The notes under the pieces were generated by a model. It ran no database searches, had not been told where the DNA came from, and worked only from the letters and a program-made list of their open reading frames with translations. Shown one piece after another: positions 23,431 to 36,589 of a DNA stretch of 64,000 bases (position 1 is the stretch's first letter; the number at the start of each line of letters is the position of its first letter). The stretch spans positions 29,574,001 through 29,638,000 of the forward strand of contig JBITNC010000002.1 of the NCBI GenBank assembly GCA_050084985.1, read 5' to 3'. This stretch comes from Nageia nagi (Eukaryota > Pinophyta). Both the position numbers and the translations under genes were made by a program.

Positions 23431-24155
23431 ATGGCCACACTCTTTTCTTATTCCATGATGTTGGAAGATACTTTCATGACGATGAAAGATTGATCTATGA
23501 TGATGGATTCTTTACATATGATTGATGAAATTTGAATCATTTTGATTGATTCATGCTACTGATTTCATCCTTTTCCTCTTAACTAGTAGCATGGTTAAGA
23601 TGGCCTTCTACTTGGCTCACTCTTGGTAAAGTTAAGTTTGTGTGATTTCTTGACTACCTCTTGGTACAGTCACATTTTTGTATGGCACTTTATGGCTTTC
23701 TATATCTTAATGTGGTACTTACAATGGCATTTTGTGCCTTATGATATTTGTTTTACCTGTAACTCTTGGTGTCCATATTGGTCACGTTGGCATTTCTTCA
23801 TGGCATGATCTACATGTATTTGTTTGTTGAAGTTGTCATCAAGGGGGAGAAATTGTCTAGTTGGTTGTATTATTGTGATGACACTCCTCATATAAAACAA
23901 ATACACAAGTGCACAAGTGATAGTGCGCATGTCTTGATATATGCACAAGTGATATTCTTAGATATCATACTTGATGATTTATATCATCCTTGTTGTTGTG
24001 CAATTATGATGCTTTATTATGATCAGTGTATGGATAGTGTGATTCATCTATCCTTGTTGATATGAATATGATGCATCTAACTAATCTTATTATTTGAGCT
24101 GCTTATGACTTATAGGTTTCTTTGAGATTGTAGATTGCTTACCTGCTTCAATTAT

Positions 24156-25149
24156 TTGAAACATCTAGAGTGACTCCCCCAAAATCCATAGAGTGCTTCG
24201 ATGTATCCTTAGTATTATGTCATAGATTTAATTTTATAATATTTCTCTTACATAGATCTAAATAAAAGGCATCTATTATGGTTCATATTGGCCTAGCTAG
24301 ATCTCAACATATTTGAAAAAATATTTCATTATAGAGAGTTAAAAAAATAGTCCCTTTTGCTTTGATATAACATGTTAGCCCAAGAGATAGTAGCAAAAAT
24401 TTGTATTAGAAAATAGAGTATACCTCTATCAACTATTTTCATTTATGGAATACATTCCCCATAAGTTAGCCATTTCCTTATCATCAAAAATCATGATATA
24501 TTCTTCATCTAGTTAAAAATAAAATCTTATATGTGGTATTTATCTTTATAGTACCTTATATAAGTATACCTCCTCATGCATTAAATAACAATAGATTTGG
24601 TTTGCAAGTCTTCAAAAAGATGGCTAAAGATTCCTATTCTCAACATTTCTTTTGCTAACATTCTATTGTGAAATATGTTACTTGTCAGTAACCTTGTCTC
24701 TATCCTTTTTGCTTTGTTCTTCACCTTATTACTAGATCCACTACCTCCATGTTGTTGTTCTTTAACAATAACCTCCATATTTTTTCCTTAATCTTCCTTA
24801 TTGAGATCTCTAATGAGTGCATAACATAGAAAGAAAAAATTATTTGTTCATTCCTTCTAAAGTGATTTAAAAGCCTAAAATGATATGCATAAACTTCCTT
24901 ATGACATCCTTAATCCAGGGTAATGTAAAACATTAGTGTTTTAGTTAATTGGTCCCATAGTTTTAGAATCTTCATTCTCTCATACCTTATCTTGTACTTT
25001 TTCATGTAGTTCTTTGGAAAAATCAATTTTTGAAAATTTATTAATATTCCCTTTTCTTTTGATCTTCTTCCCTTTTTCATCCATTTGCATGGTAATTATG
25101 ATTATATTGGTAGATAATTTTAGCTTTAGTATGCCCAATCTAGTCTTTC
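24156..25149. other. Unassigned flank, possibly LINE-derived
   Basis: This continues across element D into 29708 onward, as the target duplication CTTTC shows. Minus-strand frames here are short and lysine-rich; I recognise no domain. It may be the 3' part of the LINE relic whose zf-RVT is at 30340-30660. Confidence 0.35.
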
Positions 25150-25627
25150 TGATGGAATTGAAGGATTCCATATAACCAAGATCATCTTGAAATTTTTCCA
25201 ACAAATGATCGATTCAAATATCTAGCAAAGTAAGAAATAATCACATAAAAGATAACACATTATGTATAGTGATTTTTTTATCTCTTGGAAGTACATCCAT
25301 TTTGAACCATCATTCTATTACTTTCTTAGAAGATAACTCTCTTACAACTCTACATGATAAGCATTACTATGCTTCATCAAGTTAGATCAAGTTACATAAT
25401 AAGAGGAGTACCTCTCTATTTATAAGAACTAACTCATCCATTAACCTTATTTTTACCCAAGGGTAAGGTTAAAGGTGTTTCTATATTTATCCTCTTTCTA
25501 TATTTATTTTTTTTCTATTTTTATTCCCTTAATGCTTTAAAGGTATCTAAAGATACTTTAACCATTAAGTGAATTTACATTAAAGAGAAATATTATTACA
25601 TAATATTACATTACAATTTTTAAAACT
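25150..25627 (-). repeat. 3' LTR of element D
   Basis: 478 bp, clearly diverged from 29220-29707 by many substitutions. Palindrome at 25531-25567; its right arm has decayed (CCATT where GCATT is expected). Confidence 0.9.
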
Positions 25628-28245
25628 CCCCCTTAATGTCAAATTGGGTAGAGCGTCTAAAATACAAAGAAGAATGAGAAAGTAAGAGAGAGTTCTCCTC
25701 TAAGATATACAATTGGAGATGAAAACGTTTTACATGTTTGAGAAAGCAATAGAATATAGATGGTTCTATAATGGCTCAACTACTTAACCATTTTAACAAA
25801 TGGTTTTATAATACAATCATTAATTAAAAATAATTTTTTTGTACAATAGTAGTCATTCAATAACATATTGACATGATGAGCCTCCATGAGCCTACATACC
25901 CGAAGTAGCCTACAATTTCAAGAAGAACTTGCAAGCTATAACCAACTCAAAAACAAGATCAACTATATACATCATATACACTCATATAAGATATATGTCA
26001 CCCATAAACTTATTAAATATACTAAGTCATCACATATGCACAATCAACTAAGTGATATTAAAGCATTCTCAACTAAGGATATAAAAAATATCATCAATCT
26101 TTATAAAAAAAATTATTTTTGATTTTTGTATTTATTTGTGTTTGTTTATTTTAGATCATTATTCTGTATTTGTTGAAGGTATATAAAGGTGTCATCATAA
26201 CATAATATTTTATAATTTAAATTCTCCCCTTTGATGACAACTTCACCAAAAAATACTTATGTGACCACGTTAGCTTTAACCATATCACAAATGATCAAAA
26301 AATAATATAACTAAACCATTAAGTTTAGATTTTTAAACCATAAATACCAATCTTGATCAATCACAAAGCCAAGACTTACAAAGCATAATCCACATACTAA
26401 ATAAGCTTGACTTTACCAAGAGCGAGTCAAGATGCTACAACAAATAAACTTAAGTTTACCAAGAGTGAGTCAAGATGCCATAACAAATAAACTCAACTTT
26501 ACCAAGAGTGAGTCAAGATGCCATCTTAACCATGCTACTAGTTAAAATGTATATGATGAAAAAAGGTAGCATTCATCCAACAAAGATGTAATTTTTCATC
26601 AAATATTGCAATGTGAAGAAGGGAGAACCTTTTTAACCACTCCACCATTCAATAATCACAGAAAAGGTTAAACCTTTTTAACCACTCCAAGAACATAGTT
26701 ATGAAGAAGGCAAACCTTTTTAACCACTCTATACACTACAAGAAGTAATGTGGAAAATAATCGATCATCATGGATAAAACTTTTTAACATGGAAGTAAAA
26801 TGGTAAATAATGCCCAATAAGTCATCATGAAGATGCCAAGCCAATACTTATAGTCATAACCCTCCTAAGGATGAAGTAAGCATTATTTCACTCCTTCTTA
26901 AAGATAAATTTATCAATAAAGTCTTATTTTGATACAAAATAAATACAAAGTCCTATTAAAAATTTATTTCTTGATAAAAAGATGCTTGGATTTTATATTT
27001 GCTAGCAATGTGGCAAAATCCATCAACATGGATATTCTTCCAAAAATATGGAAGTATACTTAGAATTTACTCCCCCTTAAGGGTAACTTCATAAAAAATG
27101 AAGCATATTATAAAACTCTACACATGTAGAGAGGAATGTACATTTTTCAAAGGTACTTGTACATTTCCTTTTTAAAGCAAGATAAAAATTGCATTATCAA
27201 TATCCTCAATAAGCCTAATGAAAAAAGTTTAAAAATATCTCACTCCAACAAGTATATTAACTAAGATGCACAAGCAAAAAAATAGGGATTAATGCATAAC
27301 AATTCCAATGTTGAGTAAGTTTACAAACTCTACTCAACCAATATGTGTGCACAACCATAAAAAACAATCCAATTAGGATAAAAAAATGTGCACAATCAAT
27401 GAGGATAGTAATGTTTGAAGAAAGTTTACACAAACTTATTACTTCAAATAATGTGCATAACAAAATTAATTTTAGAAGTTTAAAAACTTTCATATTATCT
27501 ATTAATATAACAAATGTGTAGATATACACAAATATCAATTCAGAATTCAATGCACATAATAAATCTTTATGCAATATCAATTAATCTTAATTTGCAACCT
27601 AAGAATAGTGCATAATAATTAGACAAATTTTCATAATGCACATCCACAAGTTTCCATTTTAACATTGTGCATATTTAATTATTAATATATTTGACATTAT
27701 CAATTAATGTTATCAATTGAATTGATTTTTATATGTCCAACATTATAAAGAAATTGCAATATTTGCAAAATAATTGCATAATAATGGTTGCAATGAATTA
27801 CTTTAATTAACTTTGATTATTACCATAGAAGGCATAGAATGTGCAAATTATCATAGTATTTTACCTTAAAAAGCTATCCAAAACTTTAAGGAAATATTTG
27901 ATACTTATCAAAAAACTATACTTGCAAAATTATTGAAAAAGTTATAAAAATCAAAGTTATAATTCTCATTTTATAAAATATGCATGCCCATATTTTTAAA
28001 AAAAATATCAATTTACATAAAGAGACCATGATATTTTTATTTAAAAAAAGGCAATACTCCTTTTTTAAAAATTACCCCTTAAAAATCTATTTCTTAAAAT
28101 AAAAAGATATCTCCTTTTTTATTATAAAAAAACTATTTTCTTTTTTTAAATTGAAAAATAAACAAGTTTTTTTAAACTATTTCTTAAAAAAACTTTTTAT
28201 TATTTTTTTAATAATACTATTTTTTTAAAATAAAACTAAATTAGG

Positions 28246-28675
28246 GGGGCCACTGGCCGAGTGTGCCTCTCCCCAAGGGGGGTCATTGGCTTATGCCGCA
28301 TGCATCACCCCAAAGTGGGGTTGTTGGCCAGAGCCATGTGCACCACCCTAAGGGGGGTCTTCAGCTTGCACCATGCATGCCACCCCAAAGGAGGGCCACC
28401 AATCAAGCTATGCGTACCAACTCTAAAGAGGGGCTACCAATCGAGCTACATGTGCCTACCCCAAAGCGAGGGCACCAACCTAGCTGCACGCACCTCCCAA
28501 AGGGGGATGGTCACTAAGTAGGCTATACATGCCTCCCAAAGGTGATTGGTCAGTAGCTAAGCTGTGTGCACCTCCCAAAGGGGGCTGGCCCTTAGCTAGG
28601 CTGTGCATGCCTCCCAAAGGGGGTTGGCCCCCAGCCAGGTTGTGCACACCTCCCAAAGGGGGCCTCTAGCCAGGT
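28246..28675. repeat. GC-rich hairpin minisatellite in the leader of D
   Basis: About nine imperfect units of 40-50 bp, each with a core like CATGCCTCCCAAAGGGGG followed by a GGCC/AGCTAGG phrase. Each core is a small inverted repeat (CCC-AAA-GGG, CCCC-AAAGT-GGGG). The island is sharply GC-rich against flanks of almost pure A/T. Both plus frames stay open across it, but only as repeats. Confidence 0.9.
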
Positions 28676-29204
28676 TGGAAAAAAATATTTTTTATTTATA
28701 TAAAGAAAAAATATATTAAAAAAATTTAATTTGAAAAAAAAACTTAAAAATTATTATTTTTTAAATAATAAAAAATTCTATTTTTTTTTAAATATGCATG
28801 TAATGAGATCATGCAATCAGATTTTTTTATGCATGCATGAATTTTAATTTTTACAAATATATTTTAAAAATATTTGAGAAATTTTAAGCTATAACAACCA
28901 TCTAAGCAAACTTTATTAAAAAATTTGCATATTATTACTACATGTTAAGCAATTTTACTGAAAAATTGCAACTAACAAATTGTTAGTAAAAAAATAATGC
29001 ATAGTAAAAAATTGAACTAACATGTTCTTTAATCAAATTTTGCTAAACTTAAGCTCATCATCAAGAAATCAAAGAGGTTAGTGATTAAAGCAAAAATTTG
29101 ACAAGAAGAAGGAAATTATACCTTTAAACCCTTTTACCTCAACACTTGATGGAGAGAAAAGAGAAATGGACCTTCAAGGTTATTGAAGTGGAGAATCCAA
29201 GAAT

Positions 29205-29217
29205 GGCTCTGATACCA
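29205..29217 (-). promoter_or_regulatory. tRNA-iMet primer binding site of D
   Basis: Reads TGGTATCAGAGCC on minus, the exact canonical site, two bases beyond the 5' LTR end. Confidence 0.9.
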
Positions 29218-29219
29218 CA

Positions 29220-29707
29220 TGATGGAATTGAAGGATTCCATATAACCAAGATCACCTTGAATTTTCTTTAACAAATCATCCATTCAAATATCTAGCGAAG
29301 TAAGAAATAATCACATAAAAGATAACACACGATGTATAGTGGTTCCTCCATCTCTTGGGAGTACATCCACTTTGAACCATCATTCTATTACTTTTTTATA
29401 ATATAACTCTCCTACAACTCTACATGATAAGCATTACCATGCTTCATCAAGTTAGATCAAGTTACATAATGAGAGGAGCACCTCTCTATTTATAAGAACT
29501 AACCCACCCTTTAACCTTCCTTTTACCCAAGTGTAAGGTTAAAGGTGTTTCTATATATATCCTCTTTCTATATTTATTCTTCTTTGTATTTTTATTTTCT
29601 TAATGCTTTAAAGATATATAAAGATACTTTAAGCATTAAATGAATTTACATTAAAGAGAAATATTACATAATAAATATTACACAATATTACATTACATTT
29701 TCCAACA
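29220..29707 (-). repeat. 5' LTR of element D
   Basis: 488 bp; minus strand starts TGTTGGAAAATG and ends TTCCATCA. Palindrome at 29602-29637 with AATGC/GCATT arms, then the TATAAATAGAGAGG box (about 29490), then the GTGGATGTACTCCCAAGAGA block. Confidence 0.92.
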
Positions 29708-31381
29708 CTTTCCATCCTTATGATTCTTGGCTATTTTGCATAAGAGCTCATGGTTGAAACCTTTGTAGGCTTGAATGAAATGGTGCAATCGTCCCTTTTA
29801 CAAAGTACTCCATTACCTTTGCATCACTTTTTACCTTATCAAATGAGAATAGTTCTATTTGGATAATTGCCCCCCCCTCCCTATACTTATCTCACTTCTA
29901 CCACATGTATCCATAAAATTTATTTTATTCTAGTTTACCTCAACTTTTATTGTTAAGCCAAACTACCTCCTACATGTAATAATGGAAATCACACTCCACA
30001 TTTATGGATATTATTACCACATCATGCCTATCCTTGGTTCATGTGGATTTGCAATTACAATATGCTTAAATCAATTAATGATGGTGCTTCAATCATTTCA
30101 CATATTGCATCTTGGATATTAGGAGTTTGTGCCTTTAATTTCCTTTATTGCATATGAATCTTACAACATAGACCATTAATTGCTTCAGTTCTTGGTGCCT
30201 CCAATTTATTATTATCTTTCCCTTCTATCTTCTACCACCTTTTTTTATAGACATAATGACTTTTTATGAGTCTTGTTCCTTATCCTCTTTGCTCCAAATG
30301 GAATTGTAGTTTTCTATTACTATGATTCTTTCTAAATTAAATATTCCATCTACCTTTTTAAATTATTCTCAAAAATTCTTCTATTCCTCTCCTTCTATAT
30401 TTTCTAAAACATACAAGGAAGAATCATACTCCATAACTTAATTTTCCTCTTATAATCCACAATAAGTATCCATTGAAGAAATATTTCATTGACTAATCCT
30501 GGTTGCACGTCCCAATAGAAGTCTAACTCTTTATTCATTTTACACCATATTCATTGTGTGAAGTTACAAGTGATAAGATGGTGGCTTACTATTTCTTCTT
30601 CTTGTTCATAGAGTACACATCTATTTGGCATTTGAAATCCCTTTTTTTAGGTTATCCATCTGATGATATGAAAATTAAGTATAGAAACTTATAAAATTTA
30701 AGTTATGGATACATGTTAGATATTTACAATTACCTCCTTAAGATCAAATAAAGTTAAAGTATAATATATACTTATCAAGAAATATAAAAGTGGTATGAGG
30801 ACATAATCTTCAACCTTCTTCCTTTGAGTCTTAAACATAATTCATATATATAAAAATTCAATAATAATCTACATGGATATGGTTAGTAGATGCATAAATC
30901 TTTTATAAGATGCTTGCTAGAAAATTGTAAGCCTATAAAAGGGATATAAATTCATGTGAATCATTGATTATGAAACCTAAAATATAAATTATGTTAGAGA
31001 GATAAAACATGTCAAGGATCATACCCCACATATGATTATAAAGCATGTTTTATGTTGAAAAAACCACTTCCAAATGTATTAGTTTCCTCTCAATAATTCT
31101 TGGAAAACTGAATGACCTAATATTTAAGAAATAATTTATGGGGTTTCTAATTCAAATTGGGAAAGGAAAAAGAATGAGGTGTAGTTGCTTCATTAGTAAT
31201 AATTTTAAAAAATAACTATCCAATATTAAAGAAACCAAAAAAATACATACGATAAATTATTTTATTTGGTTAATGCTTAGGGGAAAAAAATAAACCATAG
31301 GTTAGGAATTATATCACTAGGCTTAAAAACCCTACCTCACCAATTTCATATTCTTATTTGTTATGGTACAAGGTAAACAAA
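29708..31381. other. LINE relic and AT-rich flank
   Basis: 29708-30660 holds the minus-strand LINE relic described separately. 30660-31381 is AT-rich with no recognisable gene or repeat boundary. Confidence 0.45.
30340..30660 (-). pseudogene. LINE ORF2 zf-RVT region
   Basis: Broken minus frames read KKGFQMPNRCVLYEQEEEIV, then SHHLITCNF, then KERNRRIFE. This is the zf-RVT signature and tail of plant L1-type ORF2 (commonly MPNRC.LC...E...HL...C). The second cysteine is replaced by tyrosine. It is a separate LINE copy from 13543-16146, because the same protein region occurs in both. Confidence 0.75.
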
Positions 31382-33604
31382 TTGTTGGAATATTATGTTG
31401 AATATGTGGCATTTTCTAGTTAGCAAAATGAATCTATCCCTCATTTTGTAATTGCAGAATATGTAACTATAGGAATATTTCAATTTGTAACAATTGTAGA
31501 TTGTTATTTTTTATGTAATAGCTTTAGAATTTTTATATTAGGTTAGAATAGAGTAAAACCATATTATTGTAACATTTTATAACAAGCTTTCATAGTATGC
31601 AATAGAGAAAATCATTAGAAAAGTTATTGTACATGATTTTTGTGAGTGGAGTCTATATTTTCTATTAGAAAACCAATGATCTTTCAAGGCTTATAACTTT
31701 AGTTAAAGAGATAAACATTTTATGGATATTGACTCATTGAAAATTTAGTTTCAATAAATTTCCAATGATATATAACATACCATATATTTTTTGAGAATCA
31801 CCATAGTGACATCACATTATTTGTGAGGTATCTATGTTACAAAACTATTTTTTGGTCACTAGAAACAATGTCTCATGTCATAAAGAATCATTAGAGATTT
31901 ATAGATTTTTTTTTTTTTAAATTTTTATACATCATTAGAAATAAATTTTTAATACCTTTGCAATGGTATATAAAACCCTCAAGGAAGTCATTGTGAGGAG
32001 TATTTTACTTAATTTTGGTATTTTAATTGATATTTAGTCCTATATTTGTAAGTTCCACTTTGAGATTAGTTAATTGCTCCAATTATGGGATGTTAGGCCT
32101 ATTTTAGTACTTAGGAATTATTTTATATTTTTATTATGGTAATAATTGTGTAAATTAAATACCAAGGCAATTATTAATTGTAAATGCAATATTCATCACC
32201 TAATTTGGGATGTTGCATATATTAAGCCTTGATGATTGTAATATCAACATTAAATGGGCCTCTTTAGTAATATTTCTCCCCTCTCAAGGTAGAGCATGAT
32301 ACCAAGGTGATTTCACCTCTCACAAGGCATATGAAGACACCCAAACTTGGATGTGGCACACCAAAAGGATTAGACCATTAATAGATGATATTTGGCATCC
32401 CAAGGTACTAAGGAAGATCCCAAGGCTCAACATAACACTAGGAGGCTCCTAAGATGATTACGTGGATCCCAATGTGCATGGGAATCCCCCAACATGAGAT
32501 ATTACAATTTTGAGCCCTTGGATATGATGACACTCATACTAAGACTCTCCATCATGGACATTGGGTAGAGGAGTACATAGATCACCCTTGAATGATATCA
32601 CATCAATCCTAATGCATGATTAGAATATGAAGCTACCTCTCATCATATAAGAAGGATTGTTGGAAGATAAATGCATTAGATAATCATTATGCTTTCTCAT
32701 TATTGGCTGAATGTTTCTCTTGCTTGATTTCATTCTTCTAAGTGAGGTACCTATAGTAGGGTACAATATAAGACTTACATGGGAACACACTTGGGGGTTG
32801 GTGCAACTTAAGTTGATGGTTAGCTATTCGAGGGGTGTTGGTATTACTCTTAGATTAGTAGAACACTACTAGTGGATACATGAGATTCCATCATAACTAT
32901 TGGAGGAGGAAGCTTGGTGAAAGCCTTACCACATTGTAGATCTAAGCCTTGGTGCATCAGTCTTCACTATATTGTCATTATAATTGAGGTTTAAAACATT
33001 TTCTATTTTGAATACAATTACATTGATCTTTGTTCTACAATATTTTTTCATTTGTCTCATCTTGCTTAAATGTTGGATTTGGATTGAATTTTATATTATT
33101 TATTCATGTTCTGACTCTCTTAACCCCTATGTTGGATATTTGGCATAATTGAGGGTGTGTTATTGAGTATTTACCCTTCCTGACTAGATGTCTTCATTGT
33201 GAGTGATAATTCATTGCTAAATTATCATTTTATATAATCATTGGATTTCTAGCTTGAATTTTGGTTCTAGCACTTGTTCATGAAGCTTCCTTGGTGCAAT
33301 TCAACAAGATACTAAGCTAGCATAATTTGTTGGGTAATTTTGAGCTTTATTATTGAGATCTAGAGCTTTGCAGTGAAACGTCACTCTTCTAGGGCACATT
33401 TGATGACTTTTGATATTATTTGGAGTTAGAGTTTAGATATTTACACCAAATACCAGTGAGACAAAAATAAAACTCATCATAGTTTCTCTTAAATTTTCCA
33501 TCTTGTTTGCCACATATTCACCATAGTATAAACTACCAATTTGGCAATTTTGGTCTATTTGATGACTAAACTTAATTGTTAGTGATTTTTTTAATTTCTT
33601 CAAT
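31382..33604 (+). other. Possible long LTR upstream of a Copia gag fragment
   Basis: A TGTTGGAATATT start at 31382 and a TTTCTTCA end just before the primer site at 33605 would give a 2.2-kb LTR. No second copy exists in the window, so the boundaries rest only on the ends. It has no recognisable gene. 32250-33000 is less AT-rich and could hold promoter sequence. Confidence 0.3.
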
Positions 33605-33617
33605 TGGTATTAGAGCC
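33605..33617 (+). promoter_or_regulatory. tRNA-iMet primer binding site of Copia A
   Basis: TGGTATTAGAGCC, one mismatch from TGGTATCAGAGCC, about 100 bases before the gag start. Confidence 0.75.
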
Positions 33618-33705
33618 TTGTTCGGTTGGAGGGATAGACTTTTTGTAAAAATTTATTAAGTTATTTTTTGAGATTTTTTGCAGGTTCATTATTGTTAATA
33701 TGTAA

Positions 33706-34449
33706 TGATCAACAACATTAACTCATTACCAATCCCTAAGTTTAATGAAAAATATTATGAATAGTGGAGCCATAAGATGAAGACTTTACTAATGGGTAAA
33801 GGTGTTTGAAATATTGTAGAAGATGGTTACATGAAACTAGCAAAATGGAGTACTATTGCAAAAATAAAATGACAAGCAAGGAAGGAAGCTTAGAAGAAGA
33901 ATTGTTTAGCACTTTAGCATGTTCAATTTGTAGAGAAAAGTATTTTTGCAAAGATAGGTAGTTTTAAAATAAATGCATATGAATGGAAAATCTTATAATA
34001 TGGTTACCATGTTAGTGACAAAATCAAGCAAGTAAAGTTGTAAACTCTACAAAGAGAGTTTGAAAATTTGAGAATACAATATGGTGAGAATGTTGGTGAC
34101 TATTATGTCCAAGTGAAGGTTGTTATTAATAAAATGGAAATTGATATTGGAGAATAAGTGGAGAAGGTTTTTGTTGCTAATAATATTTTGAGAACACTCA
34201 CCACAAATGGAATCATGTAGTGATTATTATTAAGAAGAGTAAGGATTTATCCACTCTTGATTTTGATCAACTGATAGGGTATGTTATGCCTCATGAGGAG
34301 AGATTGAGAGAATTAGTTATTGATCTTAAGGAGAAGGTATTCTCTTATAAGCATGATGAAGCCATTTATAGTGGGAAAGGTAAGGTAAATGGTCAAGGTA
34401 GAGGTCATAATTCTTCTAAAGGAAGAGACAATAGAAGAGGTGGTGCAAC
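33706..34449 (+). pseudogene. Copia A gag fragment
   Basis: Broken plus frames read Copia gag: KMKTLLMGKGVWNIVEDGY near the start, then KQVKL..LQREFENLR, GDYYVQVKVVINKME, and SKDLSTLDFDQLIGYVMPHEERL near 34240-34320. This is the usual gag order (DUF4219 then UBN2-type region) up to the basic GRGHNSSKGR segment before the zinc knuckle. Stops and frameshifts are frequent. It is cut at 34449/34450 by the 5' LTR of Copia B. The rest of A was not found downstream. Confidence 0.85.
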
Positions 34450-35007
34450 TATTAGAATGCATAATGCATTATTATAAACTCTCTTAAAGTAATCCAATTA
34501 ATACTTAAGGTTATCCTTAGATACCTTAAGTATTTAATGAATATGATAATGTAAATTTACTAATACTTAAAAGTATCTCTAGATACCTTTTAAGTATTTA
34601 TAAATAAAATAATGTAACTTATCCTACACTCCATCTCATGAGCATGCCCCTTAGATAAAAGAGTGATGCATATCATGACATTGTATAATAGTTAAAAGGG
34701 TGATCCAAGGGAGGATTTTGGCCTATAAATAAAGGTCACTCTCTTTGAGATTACTCACTCCAGTTTGTAGCAAAGTTATGATTCAATATTGTTAGGATAA
34801 GTAAGAAAGAGTTATTATAAGAGAATGCTCTTTAAGAATAATATATTAGACTAGTGGATGTACTCCCATAGTTGGAAGAACCATTTTATATTGGTGTAAA
34901 ATTTGTGAGATTGGCTATTGTGTTTATACTATTATGATGATGTTTTAGAAAGATTTCATGAGATCTTAGTAGAAGAGAAATTTATTCATTTAGGCTTAGT
35001 TCTCCCA
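34450..35007 (+). repeat. 5' LTR of Copia B
   Basis: 558 bp. The start is TATTAG rather than TGTTGG. It has two tandem palindromes (34500-34534 and 34562-34598), a CCTATAAATAAAGG box near 34720 and the GTGGATGTACTCCC block near 34855. Confidence 0.85.
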
Positions 35008-35009
35008 AT

Positions 35010-35022
35010 TGGTATCAAATCC
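35010..35022 (+). promoter_or_regulatory. tRNA-iMet primer binding site of Copia B
   Basis: TGGTATCAAATCC, two mismatches from TGGTATCAGAGCC, two bases after the LTR. Confidence 0.75.
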
Positions 35023-35099
35023 ATCCTTGAAGGCTCCTCTTTAATATCCTGGAGATCATCTTTCTACTTCATTAGTGAGGTAAAATCAAGGTTAAGAAG

Positions 35100-35935
35100 A
35101 TGGAAGATTCTTCTTCACCCAAGAACATATTAGATGGTTCCAACTATTATATTTGGGAACCTAGGATGAAAGAACTCCAAGCATAGAAATTATGGCAAAT
35201 TGTAAATGAGAACCAAGTTGATCCAACAAATGAGAAAACACTTGAGGCATATAATACAAATAATGAGTTGGAAACCTCTATGATATTTTATATAGTTTCA
35301 AATGAAGTCCTTCTCATGATATGTTCTTCAAAATATATAAGGAAGCTTGGGATAGGCTAAAGAAAATCTACTTTGACACCATATTCTCAAGATTTACCAT
35401 TCTTAAAAAAAATTCAATCATGTCAAGAGAAAAATGAAAGTGTTACAATATACTTGAACAATATTATTGACCTTACAACCTAACTTGTGAGATGTGGCTA
35501 CAACTAGATCAATGACAAGTTTATGGTGTTCATCATCCTTCAAAGCCTCTCTACTAAATTCAACCACTTTATGATAGTTATTGACATGAGGTTTTATGAT
35601 GAACAAGAAGTATTTTCGTTAGAAAATATTTCAAGATTCCTCCTAAAACTCAAGGAAAAACTTAACAAAAATTTGTTGATTTTCTCTCCCAAGGAGCATT
35701 ATGTGGCACTAAGACCAATGAAGACTCATTTCAAGAAGAAGTTCAATAAATAAAAGAAGTATTCTAATGCTTTAAACAAGTATTTCAAGAAAGGTGAAAA
35801 TAAACAATAGAATGGCCACAACAAGTTTATCAAATCCAAAGCCAATTTTGATGGCAATTGTAATTTCTATGGCATCTATGGTCACAAAGAAATAATTTGC
35901 TATAAGAAAAAGAAAGAAAAACATGGAAAAAGATA
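35100..35935 (+). pseudogene. Copia B gag
   Basis: ATG at 35100 opens MEDSSSPKNILDGSNYYIWE then reaches a stop after 29 codons; the continuation is in three frames. The zinc knuckle at 35859 onward reads CNFYGIYGHKEIIC, the CCHC pattern with the second cysteine changed to tyrosine. UBN2-type gag sequence lies between. Confidence 0.8.
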
Positions 35936-36019
35936 TGAAAAATAAAACAACTTCAAAAGAAAAATAAGAATAATAAATATGCTTATATTTATGGTCTTTA
36001 CTCCAAGTCTCACACTTTC

Positions 36020-36560
36020 TTGAATGATTGGATTGTTGACTTTGGGTGCACGAATCACATGTGTTTTTAAAAGGCTAAGTTTAAAATTTTTCATAAGTAC
36101 AGAAAATATGCATTTGTGATAGGTGATAATTTAATCCTTGAAGTTCAAGGCATTGGGAGTGTGTTATTACAAGGAAATGTTCTTGATAATATGCTCTATG
36201 TGCCTAAACTTAGTATGAATCTTCTTTCTACAATTCAAATTGTAAGAAAATGGTACTCATTTGAGTTCAACTCACACTCCTAGTGCATGAAGAAGGGACT
36301 TGCCACTTTGGTTAAATAAGAAGTAAAATATGATTTTTAAATTGTTGATCAAGTGGAAATAAAGATGTACCTTTATATGAATGTTTTCTCTAGGGAAAAT
36401 CTTTGGCACCATTGATTAGGCCACCTTAACCACAAAAGCATTCAAGTCATGAAAAATCAAGAACTTATGGAAGGTTTGCCTTTAATATCGCCTATAATTT
36501 ATTTTTGTGAGAAGTGCATCCTAGGAAATATGAATAGGTAAAAATTTGAGAAAGATAAGG
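36020..36560 (+). pseudogene. Copia B protease and GAG-pre-integrase
   Basis: Near 36027 a frame reads DWIVDFGCTNHM, the Copia protease site (usually WIVDSGAT.HM) with the catalytic DSG changed to DFG. Near 36400-36545 a frame reads LGHLNHKSIQVMKN and later FCEKCILGN, the zinc-binding H-H-C-C segment preceding the integrase core. Confidence 0.8.
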
Positions 36561-36589
36561 TAATAAGGGAAACATAACCTCTATAAATT

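Larger units (their letters stand above)
16147..24155 (+). mobile_element. Non-autonomous Copia-derived LTR element, 3' LTR missing
   Basis: It begins with an LTR (TGTTGGAATG) at 16147 and a primer site at 16627. The tail, from about 22140 to 24155, matches the 3' untranslated domain of Copia element B (44340-45000), including a short remnant of the RNase H end. The matching 3' LTR is absent: homology ends at about 24155. The interior lacks gag, integrase and RT. 16624-19250 and 19250-21560 contain no recognisable gene and may include further insertions I could not delimit. Expected upstream flank is AGAAT (16142-16146), with no partner found. Confidence 0.65.
25150..29707 (-). mobile_element. 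Element D: non-autonomous LTR retrotransposon
   Basis: LTRs at 25150-25627 and 29220-29707 bound a 3.6-kb interior with no gag or pol. Target duplication CTTTC is intact at 25145-25149 and 29708-29712. On minus the order is 5' LTR, iMet primer site, leader with a GC-rich hairpin array (28246-28675), a long AT-rich stretch, then a 3' domain with short repeats: ACTTTACCAAGAGTGAGTCA three times at 26405-26520 and ACCTTTTTAACCACTCC three times at 26620-26735. An AAGGGGGAG polypurine tract follows near 25628-25636. The 3' domain matches that of element E in order and wording, so D and E are one family. Coding capacity must come from elsewhere. Confidence 0.92.

Noticed and set aside
24980-25204. 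74-codon minus-strand frame at the left edge of element D
   Set aside because: It crosses the D boundary at 25150, joining LTR sequence with flank, so it cannot be one original gene.
28261-28521. Overlapping plus-strand open frames in the GC island
   Set aside because: Open only because the tandem repeat lacks stops; low-complexity composition and present in a non-coding leader.
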